DNA of 64,000 nucleotides, taken from Roseibium denhamense. GTDB taxonomy: Bacteria; Pseudomonadota; Alphaproteobacteria; Rhizobiales; Stappiaceae. The stretch is from assembly GCF_009711415.1 (NCBI RefSeq), contig NZ_SMLZ01000104.1:47784-111783 (forward strand), in the 5' to 3' direction. This document shows, piece after piece, positions 17,847-26,683 of this stretch (position 1 is the first letter of the stretch; the number at the start of each line of letters is the position of its first letter). Position numbers and translations under genes: made by a program. The notes beneath the pieces are model-generated. The model was not told the origin of the DNA, made no database searches, and saw only the letters and a program-made list of their open reading frames with translations.

Positions 17847-19007
17847 CTAGCGGGACGGCCACTTCCAGCGCGGCGTGTCGTCAACACCCGCTTGGGTTTC
17901 GCCAAGCTCCTTGTAGAGATGAAAGTGCGCGCAGCCCGGAGCGTCCGAGAGGGCGTGCACCAGCACCTCGGCATGGGACACAACAATAACTTGTGTCTTT
18001 TCTGCAGCCGTGCGGATCAGCCTGCCGAGCGGTTCCAGCAAGGAGGGGTGCAAACTTGTCTCCGGTTCGTTGAGGACAATCAACGGAGCTGGCCGGGGCG
18101 ACAACAGGGCGGCGGTCAGCAAAAGATAGCGCAGTGTCCCGTCTGACAGCTCACTGGCACGAAGCGGCCGCAACAGGCCCTTCTGGTTCATCAGCAGCTC
18201 AAAATAACCTTCATTGACGGAGATCTCGATAGACGCGCCAGAAAAGGCATCGTCGATGGCGTCCGCAAGTGCCACCGGATTGCCGATTTCCTGGATCGTG
18301 CGCAGGGCCGCCGCAAGATCCGAACCGTCGGCAGACAGGACCGGTGTGCGGGTTCCGATCTTTGGAAACCTTGCGGGTGCGTCCCGGTCTGTGCGCAGGT
18401 GATCATAGAACCGCCAGCCGCGCATGCGCTCGCGCATCACGAGAAGTTCCAAACCGTCCTTCGGGTCTGCGGCATGTGTCATCATGCTGTCGAATTGGGC
18501 AAGGTTCTGCACGACCGGAATGCGCTGGCCTTGAGGGTTCAGCACCCGCGCGGTCGGGCCGGTCCTCCCAGCAATCTCGTTTGCCCTGGAGAGTGCTTCA
18601 CCGGCCCAAAGCACCTCAGCTTTGATCTCCGGATCGGCGTTGAACATGGAGGTTCCATCGGCCACAGGGAGCCCCAGATCGATGGCATACCCATAGTCTT
18701 CATCGGCAAAACCGAGCTTGAGACTGACCACGCCCTTGCGCAGCGTGCCCTGCACCGGCACGTCGCCCCGCTTCATCGCGCGGGAAAATGCCTCGGGCCC
18801 TGCCCAAAGGGTTGAACTCAGCCCGCCTTCGGCTGCCAGCGAGGCAATCGCACGTCCCTGCGCGACATCCGCAAGCAGGCGGATAGACCGGTAAAGGCTT
18901 GATTTTCCACTCCCATTGGCACCGGTCACGACCGTGATGCGGTCAAGCGGCAGGATAAGATCGCGGAGCGAACGGTATCCTGAAACGGCGAGTGTGAGGA
19001 TCATCAT
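17847..19007 (-). CDS. AAA family ATPase (RecF/AAA_21-like)
   Basis: The 386-residue protein carries an ABC/SMC-like ATPase fold split by a long insert. The Walker A motif is [16 protein letters not shown] (about residue 30), the signature-like region [21 protein letters not shown] (about 285), Walker [21 protein letters not shown], and the switch His [10 protein letters not shown]. Such ATPases occur alone or with nucleases (OLD and related families); no nuclease domain is visible here. Its start overlaps the ade stop by 4 nt (ATGA), so it should be translationally coupled to adenine deaminase. Confidence 0.85.
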   Translation of the reverse strand: MMILTLAVSGYRSLRDLILPLDRITVVTGANGSGKSSLYRSIRLLADVAQGRAIASLAAEGGLSSTLWAGPEAFSRAMKRGDVPVQGTLRKGVVSLKLGFADEDYGYAIDLGLPVADGTSMFNADPEIKAEVLWAGEALSRANEIAGRTGPTARVLNPQGQRIPVVQNLAQFDSMMTHAADPKDGLELLVMRERMRGWRFYDHLRTDRDAPARFPKIGTRTPVLSADGSDLAAALRTIQEIGNPVALADAIDDAFSGASIEISVNEGYFELLMNQKGLLRPLRASELSDGTLRYLLLTAALLSPRPAPLIVLNEPETSLHPSLLEPLGRLIRTAAEKTQVIVVSHAEVLVHALSDAPGCAHFHLYKELGETQAGVDDTPRWKWPSR

Positions 19008-20722
19008 CCTTGATCGACCAGCTCGAACTTGTTGACGTCAAAGACCCCGAAATCCGTGATTTTCAGGTGCGGGATAACCGGCAAGGGCAAAAACGCCACC
19101 TGTAGGAAGGGCTCGGCCAAGGTGCAGCCCAGCGCCTTGGCGGCCGCTCTTAGATCCTCCAGCTCATGCCGGACGGCCTCGAATGGCTCCAGGCTCATCA
19201 GCCCGGCAAGCGGCAGGGCAAGCTCGGCGGTGACACCACCGGCATCTGCGACAGCAAACCCGCCTTTCATGGCGATGACCCTATTCACCGCATGGGCCAT
19301 GGCCTGCTCATCGGCCCCGACCACACATATGTTGTGGCTGTCATGACCAACGGAAGACGCGATGGCCCCGCTCTTCATGCCAAAACCATGAACAAAGCCA
19401 AGACCGATGTTGCCGGTTCCCTTGTGCCGTTCAACGACCGAGACTTTCAGCACATCCTGGTTGAGGTCGACATGGGTCTTGCCGCCGGACACCGGCAGCG
19501 TGCGCTTGAGATGCTCCGTGATGATCTTGCCCGGCACCACACCGATCACATCGGCTTCGCTGTTTCGTGCCGGAATGACGAATGTCTCCGCGCTCACCGG
19601 TGCGACATGGACGCTATCAAGACCAACCGGTTGTACAATCTTGCGAGCAGAAAAAGCCGCCTCGCCAGCAACAACGCCTCCACTGAGGACCGTTTCGACA
19701 CGGCATTCCGTAAAGTCACTCAGAAGTGCGATATCGGCCCGTTTGCCCGGCGCGATGATGCCGCGGTCCTTCAGCCCGAAGGCATTTGCCGCAGACCAGC
19801 TCGCCGCCCGGTAAGCATCGAGGGGACGGATACCCTTGGCAATGAGCCGGCGGATCATGCTGTCGAGGTGACCCTCTTCGGCAATATCCAGCGGGTTCCG
19901 GTCATCGGTGCACAACGCAACGAACGCAGACCTGTCCGGCGTCAGGATCGGAGCCAACGCTTCAAGGTCCTTTGAGACAGACCCTTCCCGCATCAGGATC
20001 GTCATGCCTTTAGAGAGTTTTTCGAGCGCCTCTTCAGCGCTGGTTGCCTCGTGATCCGTGCGGATTCCAGCCGCAAGATAGCCGTTCAACCCGAGACCGG
20101 ACAAAAGCGGTGCATGGCCGTCAATATGGCCATCCTGAAACGCCTCAAGTTTGGCAAGCACCTTCGGATCGCAGGCCAGAACACCGGGAAAGTTCATGAA
20201 TTCCGCCAGACCAATCACCTTGGAGTGATCCCTGAAGGGCAATAGGTCCTCGATCTCCAGGCAAGCACCGGCGGTCTCGAAAGCCGTCGCGGGCACGCAT
20301 GACGAGAGATTGACACGCAAATCCATGACCGTCTGAAGCGAGCTGTCGAGAAAGTACCGGATCCCCTCGGCGCCAAGCACGTTGGCGATCTCGTGCGGAT
20401 CGCAAATCGCCGTTGTTACCCCATGTGGCAGCACGCAACGGTCAAACTCAAACGGCGTTACCAGCGAAGATTCAACATGAAGGTGGGTGTCGATGAAGCC
20501 GGGAACCGCCGTCAGCCCCTCGCCATCGATCGTTTGCTCGCCTTTGTATTGGCCATGCGTGCCAACGATCCGGTCGCCGAAAATCGCGATATCGGTTTGT
20601 GCTGTCGACCCATCAACAACACTGAACAGATTGACATTCTTGATGACCAGATCCGCCGGGAGTTCGCCCGCACCGGCCTTGATCGCTTTCGACAAAAACG
20701 CTGCATCATGAGCGGGCTGCAT
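19004..20722 (-). CDS. ade: Adenine deaminase
   Basis: The 572-residue amidohydrolase converts adenine to hypoxanthine in purine salvage. Features are the metal-binding [14 protein letters not shown] (about residue 70), [11 protein letters not shown] (about 110), [24 protein letters not shown] around residue 205, and ALCTDDRN with its metal Asp near 275, then the ade-specific C-terminal domain ending [15 protein letters not shown]. Length is typical for the family. A purine salvage gene leading an operon whose second gene is an unrelated-looking ATPase is unusual. Confidence 0.95.
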   Translation of the reverse strand: MQPAHDAAFLSKAIKAGAGELPADLVIKNVNLFSVVDGSTAQTDIAIFGDRIVGTHGQYKGEQTIDGEGLTAVPGFIDTHLHVESSLVTPFEFDRCVLPHGVTTAICDPHEIANVLGAEGIRYFLDSSLQTVMDLRVNLSSCVPATAFETAGACLEIEDLLPFRDHSKVIGLAEFMNFPGVLACDPKVLAKLEAFQDGHIDGHAPLLSGLGLNGYLAAGIRTDHEATSAEEALEKLSKGMTILMREGSVSKDLEALAPILTPDRSAFVALCTDDRNPLDIAEEGHLDSMIRRLIAKGIRPLDAYRAASWSAANAFGLKDRGIIAPGKRADIALLSDFTECRVETVLSGGVVAGEAAFSARKIVQPVGLDSVHVAPVSAETFVIPARNSEADVIGVVPGKIITEHLKRTLPVSGGKTHVDLNQDVLKVSVVERHKGTGNIGLGFVHGFGMKSGAIASSVGHDSHNICVVGADEQAMAHAVNRVIAMKGGFAVADAGGVTAELALPLAGLMSLEPFEAVRHELEDLRAAAKALGCTLAEPFLQVAFLPLPVIPHLKITDFGVFDVNKFELVDQG

Positions 20723-21074
20723 CTTTAAACCTCCGATTCGACGTCATTGTCACCAAATCAGACTGGACAGGATACCGGAAGGAAAAATGCTGCATAATCC
20801 TGCGAGCGCACAGCTCCTATCATGACAGCCACACACCGGTAACTTACCGGTCTCCGGCTGGATCAATTGCGCCAAAAGGCTTCCCCAAGGTCACACAGCC
20901 AAAACCGGGACGCTGAAAATAGCGGCATAAAAACAGGAATTTGTTGCTATACAGCATCGAAATAACGCGATGCAACATAGTTGACGATTGACATAACCAG
21001 GGATCAATAGAATAATTTCATCATAATAAATTATTCCGGTGCAGCGAGCCGGAAAAACGGGAGGATAGCTGGTC
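20723..21074. other. Divergent promoter region between ade and frcR
   Basis: No gene is seen. The last 90 nt before frcR are AT-rich and hold the promoter and operator listed separately. The ade-proximal part shows no recognisable purine riboswitch core. Confidence 0.5.
20988..21036 (+). promoter_or_regulatory. frcR promoter with overlapping ROK-type operator
   Basis: TTGACA (20988-20993), a 17-nt spacer and AATAAT (21011-21016) form a near-consensus sigma-70 promoter. The inverted repeat GAATAATTT (21010-21018) - N9 - AAATTATTC (21028-21036) covers the -10 box. AT-rich repeats of this form are typical of ROK (NagC/Mlc/XylR) repressors, so FrcR probably represses its own promoter. Confidence 0.7.
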
Positions 21075-22394
21075 GTGGAGGAACAGCGTAAGTCAGGACG
21101 GGGGTCAAACTCCGCGCAGCTGAGGCGTTACAATGAACGCATCGTGCTGCAGATTTTGCGCCGCGCCGGCACCGCTTCAAAAGCCGAACTTGCAAGAGCC
21201 GTCCAGCTTACCAATGCCGCTATTGGCGCGATCATACATGATTTGCATGAAGATGGTTTCATTACTGAAGTCGGCAAGCGCCATGATGGCAGCAGAGGCC
21301 AGCCGGCGACGATGCTCAGCCTCGCGCCGAAGGGAGCTTTTTCCTTTGGTGTCCGGGTCGACCGGACCAGTCTCGAAACCGTCTTGATGGACTTTTCCGG
21401 GACCATCCTGGACCGGCGGATACACGACAGGATCCTTCCGGCCCCCGCCGAAGCCTTATCTATCCTGCTTGAGGATCTTGAGGCGCTTGGTGCGACTCTT
21501 GATGATACCGACAGGGCGAGAATAACAGGCATTGGACTGGCGCAACCTTTCAATCTTGGCGCCTGGCTGCACGAGCTCGGTCTTCCTGAGGCTGATTTCA
21601 AGAAGTGGGACGACTTTGATCTGACCCATGCGCTGCAGGACGAGACCGGGTTACCTGTCTTCAGCGAAAATGACGGGACGGCGGCCGCCGTTGCTGAGCT
21701 TTTTTACGGGGTCGGGCGGCAAAACGACAATTTCCTTTACTTGTTTCTCGGCCCTGCCATAGGGGGCGGGTTAATCCTGAACGGTGACGTGGTGCGCGGT
21801 TCGTCCGGCAACGCGGGCGATGTGGCAATGGTCCCGGTGCCGCCGGGCAAACTGTCGACCGCCAATCCTCCCCGTCAGGCCTGGGACCTGCTGCTGGCGC
21901 GTGCGAGCCTCGTTGCGCTTGCCCGGCACCTTGATCCCCTCAACTTTCCTAATATGAGCCGCAAGGATCTTCAGTCCGCGTTTGAGTGCGACGATCCACT
22001 GGCTCTGGAGTGGCTCGCAGACTGTGTCGATGCCTTGGCTGTTGCCTTGCGCTCCGCTTTCGCGGTGCTGGATATGCCGCTTGTGCTGATCGACAGCGAT
22101 CTCGGATCCGCTTTCAACGAGCGTTTCGGCAAGGCGCTGGCATCCGCGGTGACGGAGGCTGCACCGGAAAGCCGGTTGTCGCCTGACATACTGGTGGGCT
22201 CGTTCGGTCATGATGCCGGAGCCGTTGGTGCGGCCAGTTTGCCGCAATTTTTTAATTTCTCGCCGCGGGCCACGATATTGACCGGCGGCAAGCACGAAGG
22301 ACCCGCAGGTGCCGGAAGCGTTGAGGAGCGCACCGGTTTTCCCGCACGGGCAGCACGGTGGGGGTCGCATCTGGCCGCACCCAGCCGTACCTGA
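21075..22394 (+). CDS. frcR: ROK family transcriptional repressor of the fructose operon
   Basis: The 439-residue protein begins with GTG. It has an N-terminal winged helix (YNERIVLQILRRAGTASKAELARAVQLTNAAIGAIIHDLHEDGFI) and a C-terminal ROK sugar-kinase-like domain with GIGLAQPFN, VFSENDGTAAAVAELFYG and FLGPAIGGGLILNG. The usual ROK zinc motif CxCGxxGC is not visible. It lies 27 nt upstream of frcB in the same direction, matching the frcR-frcBCAK arrangement known from Sinorhizobium, where this regulator responds to fructose. Confidence 0.88.
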   Translation: MEEQRKSGRGSNSAQLRRYNERIVLQILRRAGTASKAELARAVQLTNAAIGAIIHDLHEDGFITEVGKRHDGSRGQPATMLSLAPKGAFSFGVRVDRTSLETVLMDFSGTILDRRIHDRILPAPAEALSILLEDLEALGATLDDTDRARITGIGLAQPFNLGAWLHELGLPEADFKKWDDFDLTHALQDETGLPVFSENDGTAAAVAELFYGVGRQNDNFLYLFLGPAIGGGLILNGDVVRGSSGNAGDVAMVPVPPGKLSTANPPRQAWDLLLARASLVALARHLDPLNFPNMSRKDLQSAFECDDPLALEWLADCVDALAVALRSAFAVLDMPLVLIDSDLGSAFNERFGKALASAVTEAAPESRLSPDILVGSFGHDAGAVGAASLPQFFNFSPRATILTGGKHEGPAGAGSVEERTGFPARAARWGSHLAAPSRT

Positions 22395-22421
22395 ATGACA
22401 GGCCAGGGAGGAGAAACGTAA

Positions 22422-23438
22422 ATGATCCGCAAACTACTCGCGACCGGTTCCGTTCTTGCTGCAATGGCAGCGACACCGGCTATGGCTGCCGACATTTCGG
22501 CTTGCCTGATCACCAAGACCGACACCAACCCCTTCTTCGTGAAGATGAAAGAAGGCGCAACAGCCAAGGCAGAAGAACTCGGCATCGAGCTGAAGTCCTT
22601 TGCCGGCAAGGTCGATGGTGACCACGAAACCCAGGTCGCAGCCATCGAGACCTGCATCGCCGACGGCGCGAAGGGCATCCTGCTGACTGCGTCCGACACA
22701 TCGTCCATTGTCCCGGCTGTTCAACAGGCCCGCGACAACGGCCTTCTGGTGATCGCACTCGACACGCCGCTGAACCCGATTGACTCTGCCGATGCGACCT
22801 TTGCAACAGACAACTTCCTTGCTGGAGAGCTGATTGGCAAATGGGCCGCAGGCTCGCTTGGAGACGAAGCTGCGAACGCCAAGATCGCCATGCTTGACCT
22901 GGCCATCAGCCAGCCGACCGTTGGCGTTCTGCGCGACCAGGGCTTCCTGCAAGGCTTCGGCATTGACCTTGGCGACCCGAACAAGTGGGGCGATGAGACT
23001 GATCCGCGGATCGTCGGCAACGACGTCACCCAGGGCAATGAGGAAGGCGGCCGCCGCGCCATGGAAAACCTCCTTGCGCAAGATCCGATGATCAACGTCG
23101 TCTACACAATCAACGAACCGGCCGCAGCTGGCGCCTACGAGGCGCTGAAGGCAATCGGCCGGGAAAATGACGTGCTCATCGTATCCGTCGATGGCGGGTG
23201 CCCGGGCGTTCAAAACGTCAAGGACGGCGTAATTGGCGCCACGTCCCAGCAATATCCGCTCTTGATGGCGTCTCTTGGAATTGAGGCCATCAAGGAATGG
23301 GCCGACAACGGCAACAAGCCTGAACCGACCCCCGGCAAGGACTTCTTCGACACCGGCGTTGCGCTGGTCACCGATAAGCCGGTTGACGGTGTTGACTCCA
23401 TCGATACAGCCGAAGGTACTAATCTCTGCTGGGGCTAA
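22422..23438 (+). CDS. frcB: Fructose ABC transporter, periplasmic binding protein
   Basis: The 338-residue protein has a signal peptide ([19 protein letters not shown]) and a type I periplasmic sugar-binding fold of the RbsB/FrcB group: [45 protein letters not shown], the [13 protein letters not shown] ligand region, [17 protein letters not shown] and [16 protein letters not shown]. The good site GGGAGGAG precedes the start. It is followed by a perfect hairpin and then the permease and ATPase genes. Fructose, with ribose and mannose as possible extras, is the expected substrate of the family member FrcB. Confidence 0.93.
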   Translation: MIRKLLATGSVLAAMAATPAMAADISACLITKTDTNPFFVKMKEGATAKAEELGIELKSFAGKVDGDHETQVAAIETCIADGAKGILLTASDTSSIVPAVQQARDNGLLVIALDTPLNPIDSADATFATDNFLAGELIGKWAAGSLGDEAANAKIAMLDLAISQPTVGVLRDQGFLQGFGIDLGDPNKWGDETDPRIVGNDVTQGNEEGGRRAMENLLAQDPMINVVYTINEPAAAGAYEALKAIGRENDVLIVSVDGGCPGVQNVKDGVIGATSQQYPLLMASLGIEAIKEWADNGNKPEPTPGKDFFDTGVALVTDKPVDGVDSIDTAEGTNLCWG

Positions 23439-23461
23439 GCCGCTCCACGATTGGAACTGCC

Positions 23462-23489
23462 GGAAGGGCGCTGGCAACAGCGCCCTTCC
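23462..23489 (+). promoter_or_regulatory. Intercistronic hairpin between frcB and frcC
   Basis: GGAAGGGCGCTG (23462-23473) and CAGCGCCCTTCC (23478-23489) form a perfect 12-bp stem closed by a GCAA (GNRA) tetraloop. No T tract follows. Such stems after binding-protein genes commonly protect the upstream mRNA or partly terminate, giving more receptor than permease. Confidence 0.75.
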
Positions 23490-23516
23490 ACCGCAACACA
23501 CAAGAGGGATTCGGGC

Positions 23517-24599
23517 ATGACCTCAGAAACGAAGACAGCCAGGGGGCCAGCGGAGTTTGAATCCGCGGCTGCATCAAGTCCCCAGACTGTTGCCGAGTTT
23601 GACGAGCACAAACAAAGTTTCGGCCAGAAAGTTCAGCACACATTGCACCAGACGCCGTCTCTCGTGCCGCTGATCGTGCTGCTTATCTCCGTTGGGGTCT
23701 TCGGGATCCTCCTGGGCTCGAAATTCTTTTCCCCCTTCGCCATGACGCTGATCCTCCAACAGGTTCAGATCGTCGGCATCGTGGCAGCAGCCCAGAGCAT
23801 TGTGATCCTCACCGCCGGGATCGACCTCTCAGTCGGGGCGATCATGGTCCTGTCCTCTGTGGTCATGGGCCAATTCACGTTCCGCTACGGGCTTCCGGTG
23901 GAGGTCGCCGTTGCAGCCGGCCTTATCTGCGGAACGATTTGCGGCTACATCAACGGCTTTCTGGTCGCCGTCGTCAAACTACCACCGTTCATTGTGACGC
24001 TCGGCATGTGGCAGATCGTTCTGGCAACCAATTTTCTCTATTCCGCGAATGAAACCATCCGGTCCCAGGACATCTCAGAGCAGGCCCCTCTCCTCCAGTT
24101 CTTCGGCAATAAGGTCGAGATCGGCGGAGCAATCTTCACCTATGGGGTGATCTTCATGGTGCTGCTGGTCCTTGTTCTGGCATATGTGCTCCGTCAAACC
24201 GCGTGGGGCCGGCATGTCTATGCCATTGGAGATGACCCTGAAGCGGCGCAGCTATCCGGCGTTCAGGTCAAGAAAGTGCAGATTTCAGTCTACATGCTCT
24301 CTGGCCTTATCTGCGCCTTTGCCGGCTGGGCCATGATCGGGCGGATCGGGTCTGTGTCGCCGACAACTGGCCAGCTTGCGAATATTGAATCCATCACGGC
24401 TGTGGTGATTGGCGGGATCTCACTGTTCGGCGGACGGGGATCAATCCTTGGCACCCTGTTCGGGGCATTGATCGTCGGCGTGTTTACGCTTGGCTTGCGG
24501 CTCCTGGGCGCGGACGCCCAATGGACCTACCTGCTCATTGGCCTTCTCATCATTGCTGCGGTCGCGGTCGACCAATGGATCAGAAAGGTATCTGTCTGA
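23517..24599 (+). CDS. frcC: Fructose ABC transporter, permease
   Basis: The 360-residue inner-membrane protein belongs to the RbsC/BPD_transp_2 family. A hydrophilic N-terminus of about 50 residues precedes eight to ten hydrophobic segments. Family motifs are ILTAGIDLSVGAIMVLSSVVMG, INGFLVAVVKLPPFIVTLGMWQI, YAIGDDPEAAQLSGVQVKKVQISVY, and VVIGGISLFGGRGSILGTLFGA. The start at 23517 (MTSETKT) follows AAGAGGG; an upstream in-frame start at 23451 would run through the hairpin and is less likely. Its stop overlaps the frcA start (TGATG). Confidence 0.93.
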   Translation: MTSETKTARGPAEFESAAASSPQTVAEFDEHKQSFGQKVQHTLHQTPSLVPLIVLLISVGVFGILLGSKFFSPFAMTLILQQVQIVGIVAAAQSIVILTAGIDLSVGAIMVLSSVVMGQFTFRYGLPVEVAVAAGLICGTICGYINGFLVAVVKLPPFIVTLGMWQIVLATNFLYSANETIRSQDISEQAPLLQFFGNKVEIGGAIFTYGVIFMVLLVLVLAYVLRQTAWGRHVYAIGDDPEAAQLSGVQVKKVQISVYMLSGLICAFAGWAMIGRIGSVSPTTGQLANIESITAVVIGGISLFGGRGSILGTLFGALIVGVFTLGLRLLGADAQWTYLLIGLLIIAAVAVDQWIRKVSV

Positions 24600-25372
24600 T
24601 GGAACCTGTCTTGCAAGCACGCAATCTAGTCAAACGCTACGGGCGTGTCGTGGCGATGGACCATGCCGATTTCGAACTCTATCCGGGCGAAATCCTAGCC
24701 GTAATCGGCGACAATGGCGCCGGGAAGTCAACCTTGATCAAGGCCCTGAGCGGCGCGGTCCAGCCGGATGAGGGCGAAATACGCCTCGACGGAAAGACAG
24801 TGCATTTCTCGTCTCCGATCGACGCACGGGAAGCGGGCATTGAAACCGTCTATCAGACACTTGCCATGTCCCCGGCCCTGTCCATCACGGACAACATGTT
24901 CATGGGCCGCGAACTCCGCAAACCGGGTTTCCGGGGCAAATGGCTCCGGCAGCTCGACCACAAGAAAATGGAGGAGATCGCGCGCGGCAAACTCAACGAG
25001 CTCGGCCTTTTGACGATTCAGAACATCAACCAGGCGGTCGAGACACTGTCGGGCGGCCAGCGTCAGGGCGTTGCCGTTGCCCGTGCAGCCGCATTCGGGT
25101 CCAAGGTTGTCATCATGGATGAACCGACTGCAGCGCTCGGAGTCAAGGAAAGCCGCAGGGTGCTGGATCTAATCAAGGACGTGAGGGCGCGCGGCCTGCC
25201 CATCGTTCTGATCAGCCACAACATGCCACATGTGTTTGAGGTGGCCGACCGGATCCACATTCACCGGCTCGGCCGGCGCGCCTGTGTGATCAAACCGGAC
25301 GACTTATCCATGTCGGATGCCGTTGCAATCATGACCGGGGCCATGGACCCGCCGGAAGCGAAAGCGGCATAA
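24599..25372 (+). CDS. frcA: Fructose ABC transporter, ATP-binding protein
   Basis: The 257-residue protein is a single ABC domain. Walker A is VIGDNGAGKSTLIKALSGA (about residue 40), the Q loop lies in ETVYQTLAMSPALSITDNMFMGRE, the signature is ETLSGGQRQGVAVARA (about 150) followed by Walker B VVIMDEPTAALG, and the switch is VLISHNMPHV. One ABC domain of FrcA type, not the double domain of RbsA. The ATG overlaps the frcC stop by one base, so translation is coupled. A RIME-like repeat lies downstream before the kinase gene. Confidence 0.94.
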   Translation: MEPVLQARNLVKRYGRVVAMDHADFELYPGEILAVIGDNGAGKSTLIKALSGAVQPDEGEIRLDGKTVHFSSPIDAREAGIETVYQTLAMSPALSITDNMFMGRELRKPGFRGKWLRQLDHKKMEEIARGKLNELGLLTIQNINQAVETLSGGQRQGVAVARAAAFGSKVVIMDEPTAALGVKESRRVLDLIKDVRARGLPIVLISHNMPHVFEVADRIHIHRLGRRACVIKPDDLSMSDAVAIMTGAMDPPEAKAA

Positions 25373-25483
25373 TGGGCAGTCGCTATTTTGAAAACTCAGT
25401 GTCGGGCCGTTAGCGATCACGACCTAACTGATCACCGCGGATTGTGAGCACTGGGTGTGTGAGTGACCGCCTTGCATTGCTTA

Positions 25484-25582
25484 GACCAGCGGGCGATAAA
25501 TCGGCGACGACATACCGCCCGCTGATCGATTGTGGCCTGAACGAGCACCTTTGGGCATGTCTCACAAATCGCCCAATGCTCT
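25484..25582 (-). repeat. RIME-like two-hairpin mosaic repeat, copy B
   Basis: Minus-strand reading: AGAGCATTGGGCGATTTG hairpin, spacer containing CCACAATCGATCAG, then GGGCGGTATGTCG...CGATTTATCGCCC palindrome and GCTGGTC. The spacer CCACAATCGATCAG is identical to that of copy D. It separates frcA from the fructokinase gene. Confidence 0.75.
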
Positions 25583-25636
25583 AGCGCAAATCTGGCAATC
25601 GAGGCACGAACGGCTTTTAAGAATTGGATTGAGTTT

Positions 25637-26587
25637 ATGTTTTTGGTCTGCGGTGAAGCCCTGTTCGATCTTTTCGGAGAGGACACGTCTGCAACGTCTT
25701 TGTCTTTCGATGCGCGTATTGGCGGATCTCCTTACAATGTCGCGCTCGGGCTTGCCCGGCTCGAGGAAGACGCAGCCTTTTTCGGCGGGATTTCGAGGGA
25801 CGTTCTCGGGGAGAAACTGGTGGCCAAATTGGCCGATGAGGGTGTTTCCGGTCAACACATCCTACGCATTGACTATCTGACGACCCTCAGCATCGTCCAG
25901 AAAAACGAAGATGGCGTCCCGGCCTACACATTTTACGGGGACAATGCTGCGGACCGGATGGTGACCTCCGATGATCTGCCCGACTTTGCCGGAACACCTC
26001 CAGAATTCATCCACATCGGATCATACACCGCGCTGGTAGAGCCGGTGTCCCAAGCTTACCGTGCGCTGATAGAGCGGGAGCGGACATCGTGCCTGATTGC
26101 CTTTGATCCGAACATACGGCCAACCGTCGTGAGCGACATGAAAACATGGCGCCGGAACACGGAGAGCCTGGTTCCACTATGCGACGTCATCAAGGTCAGC
26201 GACGAGGATCTAGACCTTATCGCACCTGGCGAACCGGTCGAAAATGTTGCACGGACCTGGCTGGCGAAAGGCGCGAAACTGGTCGTTGTTACCAAAGGTG
26301 CGGAAGGCGCATCTGCCTTCACCATGGGGATTGAAGTCAGCATCCCCGGCATCAAGGTGAAGGTCGAAGATACCGTTGGTGCCGGAGACACCTTTCAGGC
26401 AGCGCTTCTGGCAGGACTTAAAACACTTGGGATCACGAACAGGCCCGCGCTTGCCGCACTCGACGAGGGACCGCTGACCCGGCTTCTCCAATTGTGCGCG
26501 CAAGCGGCTGCGGTTACCTGCTCGCGCCGGGGGGCGGATCTACCGCGCCGGGCGGAACTGGAAAAAGAAATCGCCTCTCTCAAATAG
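25637..26587 (+). CDS. frk: Fructokinase, PfkB family
   Basis: The 316-residue sugar kinase phosphorylates fructose to fructose-6-phosphate. PfkB features are CGEALFDLFGE at the start, DARIGGSPYNVALGLARLEEDAAFFGGISRD with the substrate Gly-Gly (about residue 32), ADRMV, and the C-terminal anion hole and catalytic base VEDTVGAGDTFQAALLAGL (about 245). Its position after frcBCA corresponds to frcK. A RIME-like repeat sits between, so it may have its own promoter or be read through. Its product feeds Pgi encoded at 31769-33391. Confidence 0.9.
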   Translation: MFLVCGEALFDLFGEDTSATSLSFDARIGGSPYNVALGLARLEEDAAFFGGISRDVLGEKLVAKLADEGVSGQHILRIDYLTTLSIVQKNEDGVPAYTFYGDNAADRMVTSDDLPDFAGTPPEFIHIGSYTALVEPVSQAYRALIERERTSCLIAFDPNIRPTVVSDMKTWRRNTESLVPLCDVIKVSDEDLDLIAPGEPVENVARTWLAKGAKLVVVTKGAEGASAFTMGIEVSIPGIKVKVEDTVGAGDTFQAALLAGLKTLGITNRPALAALDEGPLTRLLQLCAQAAAVTCSRRGADLPRRAELEKEIASLK

Positions 26588-26604
26588 GGGGGCTGACAAT
26601 GGAA

Positions 26605-26618
26605 TTAAATCGATTTAA
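26605..26618. promoter_or_regulatory. CG-centred palindrome upstream of zwf (LacI-type operator candidate)
   Basis: TTAAATCGATTTAA is a perfect 14-bp palindrome with the central CG typical of LacI-family operators. It lies 66 nt before the zwf start. Near-identical sites precede edd (28201-28214) and pgi (31744-31757). Confidence 0.65.
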
Positions 26619-26683
26619 AACCCTTGCCAGAGCGGATGCCGCTGCGGCGGATTGGGCATTGCGCATCAAGAAGGAATGTGTTC

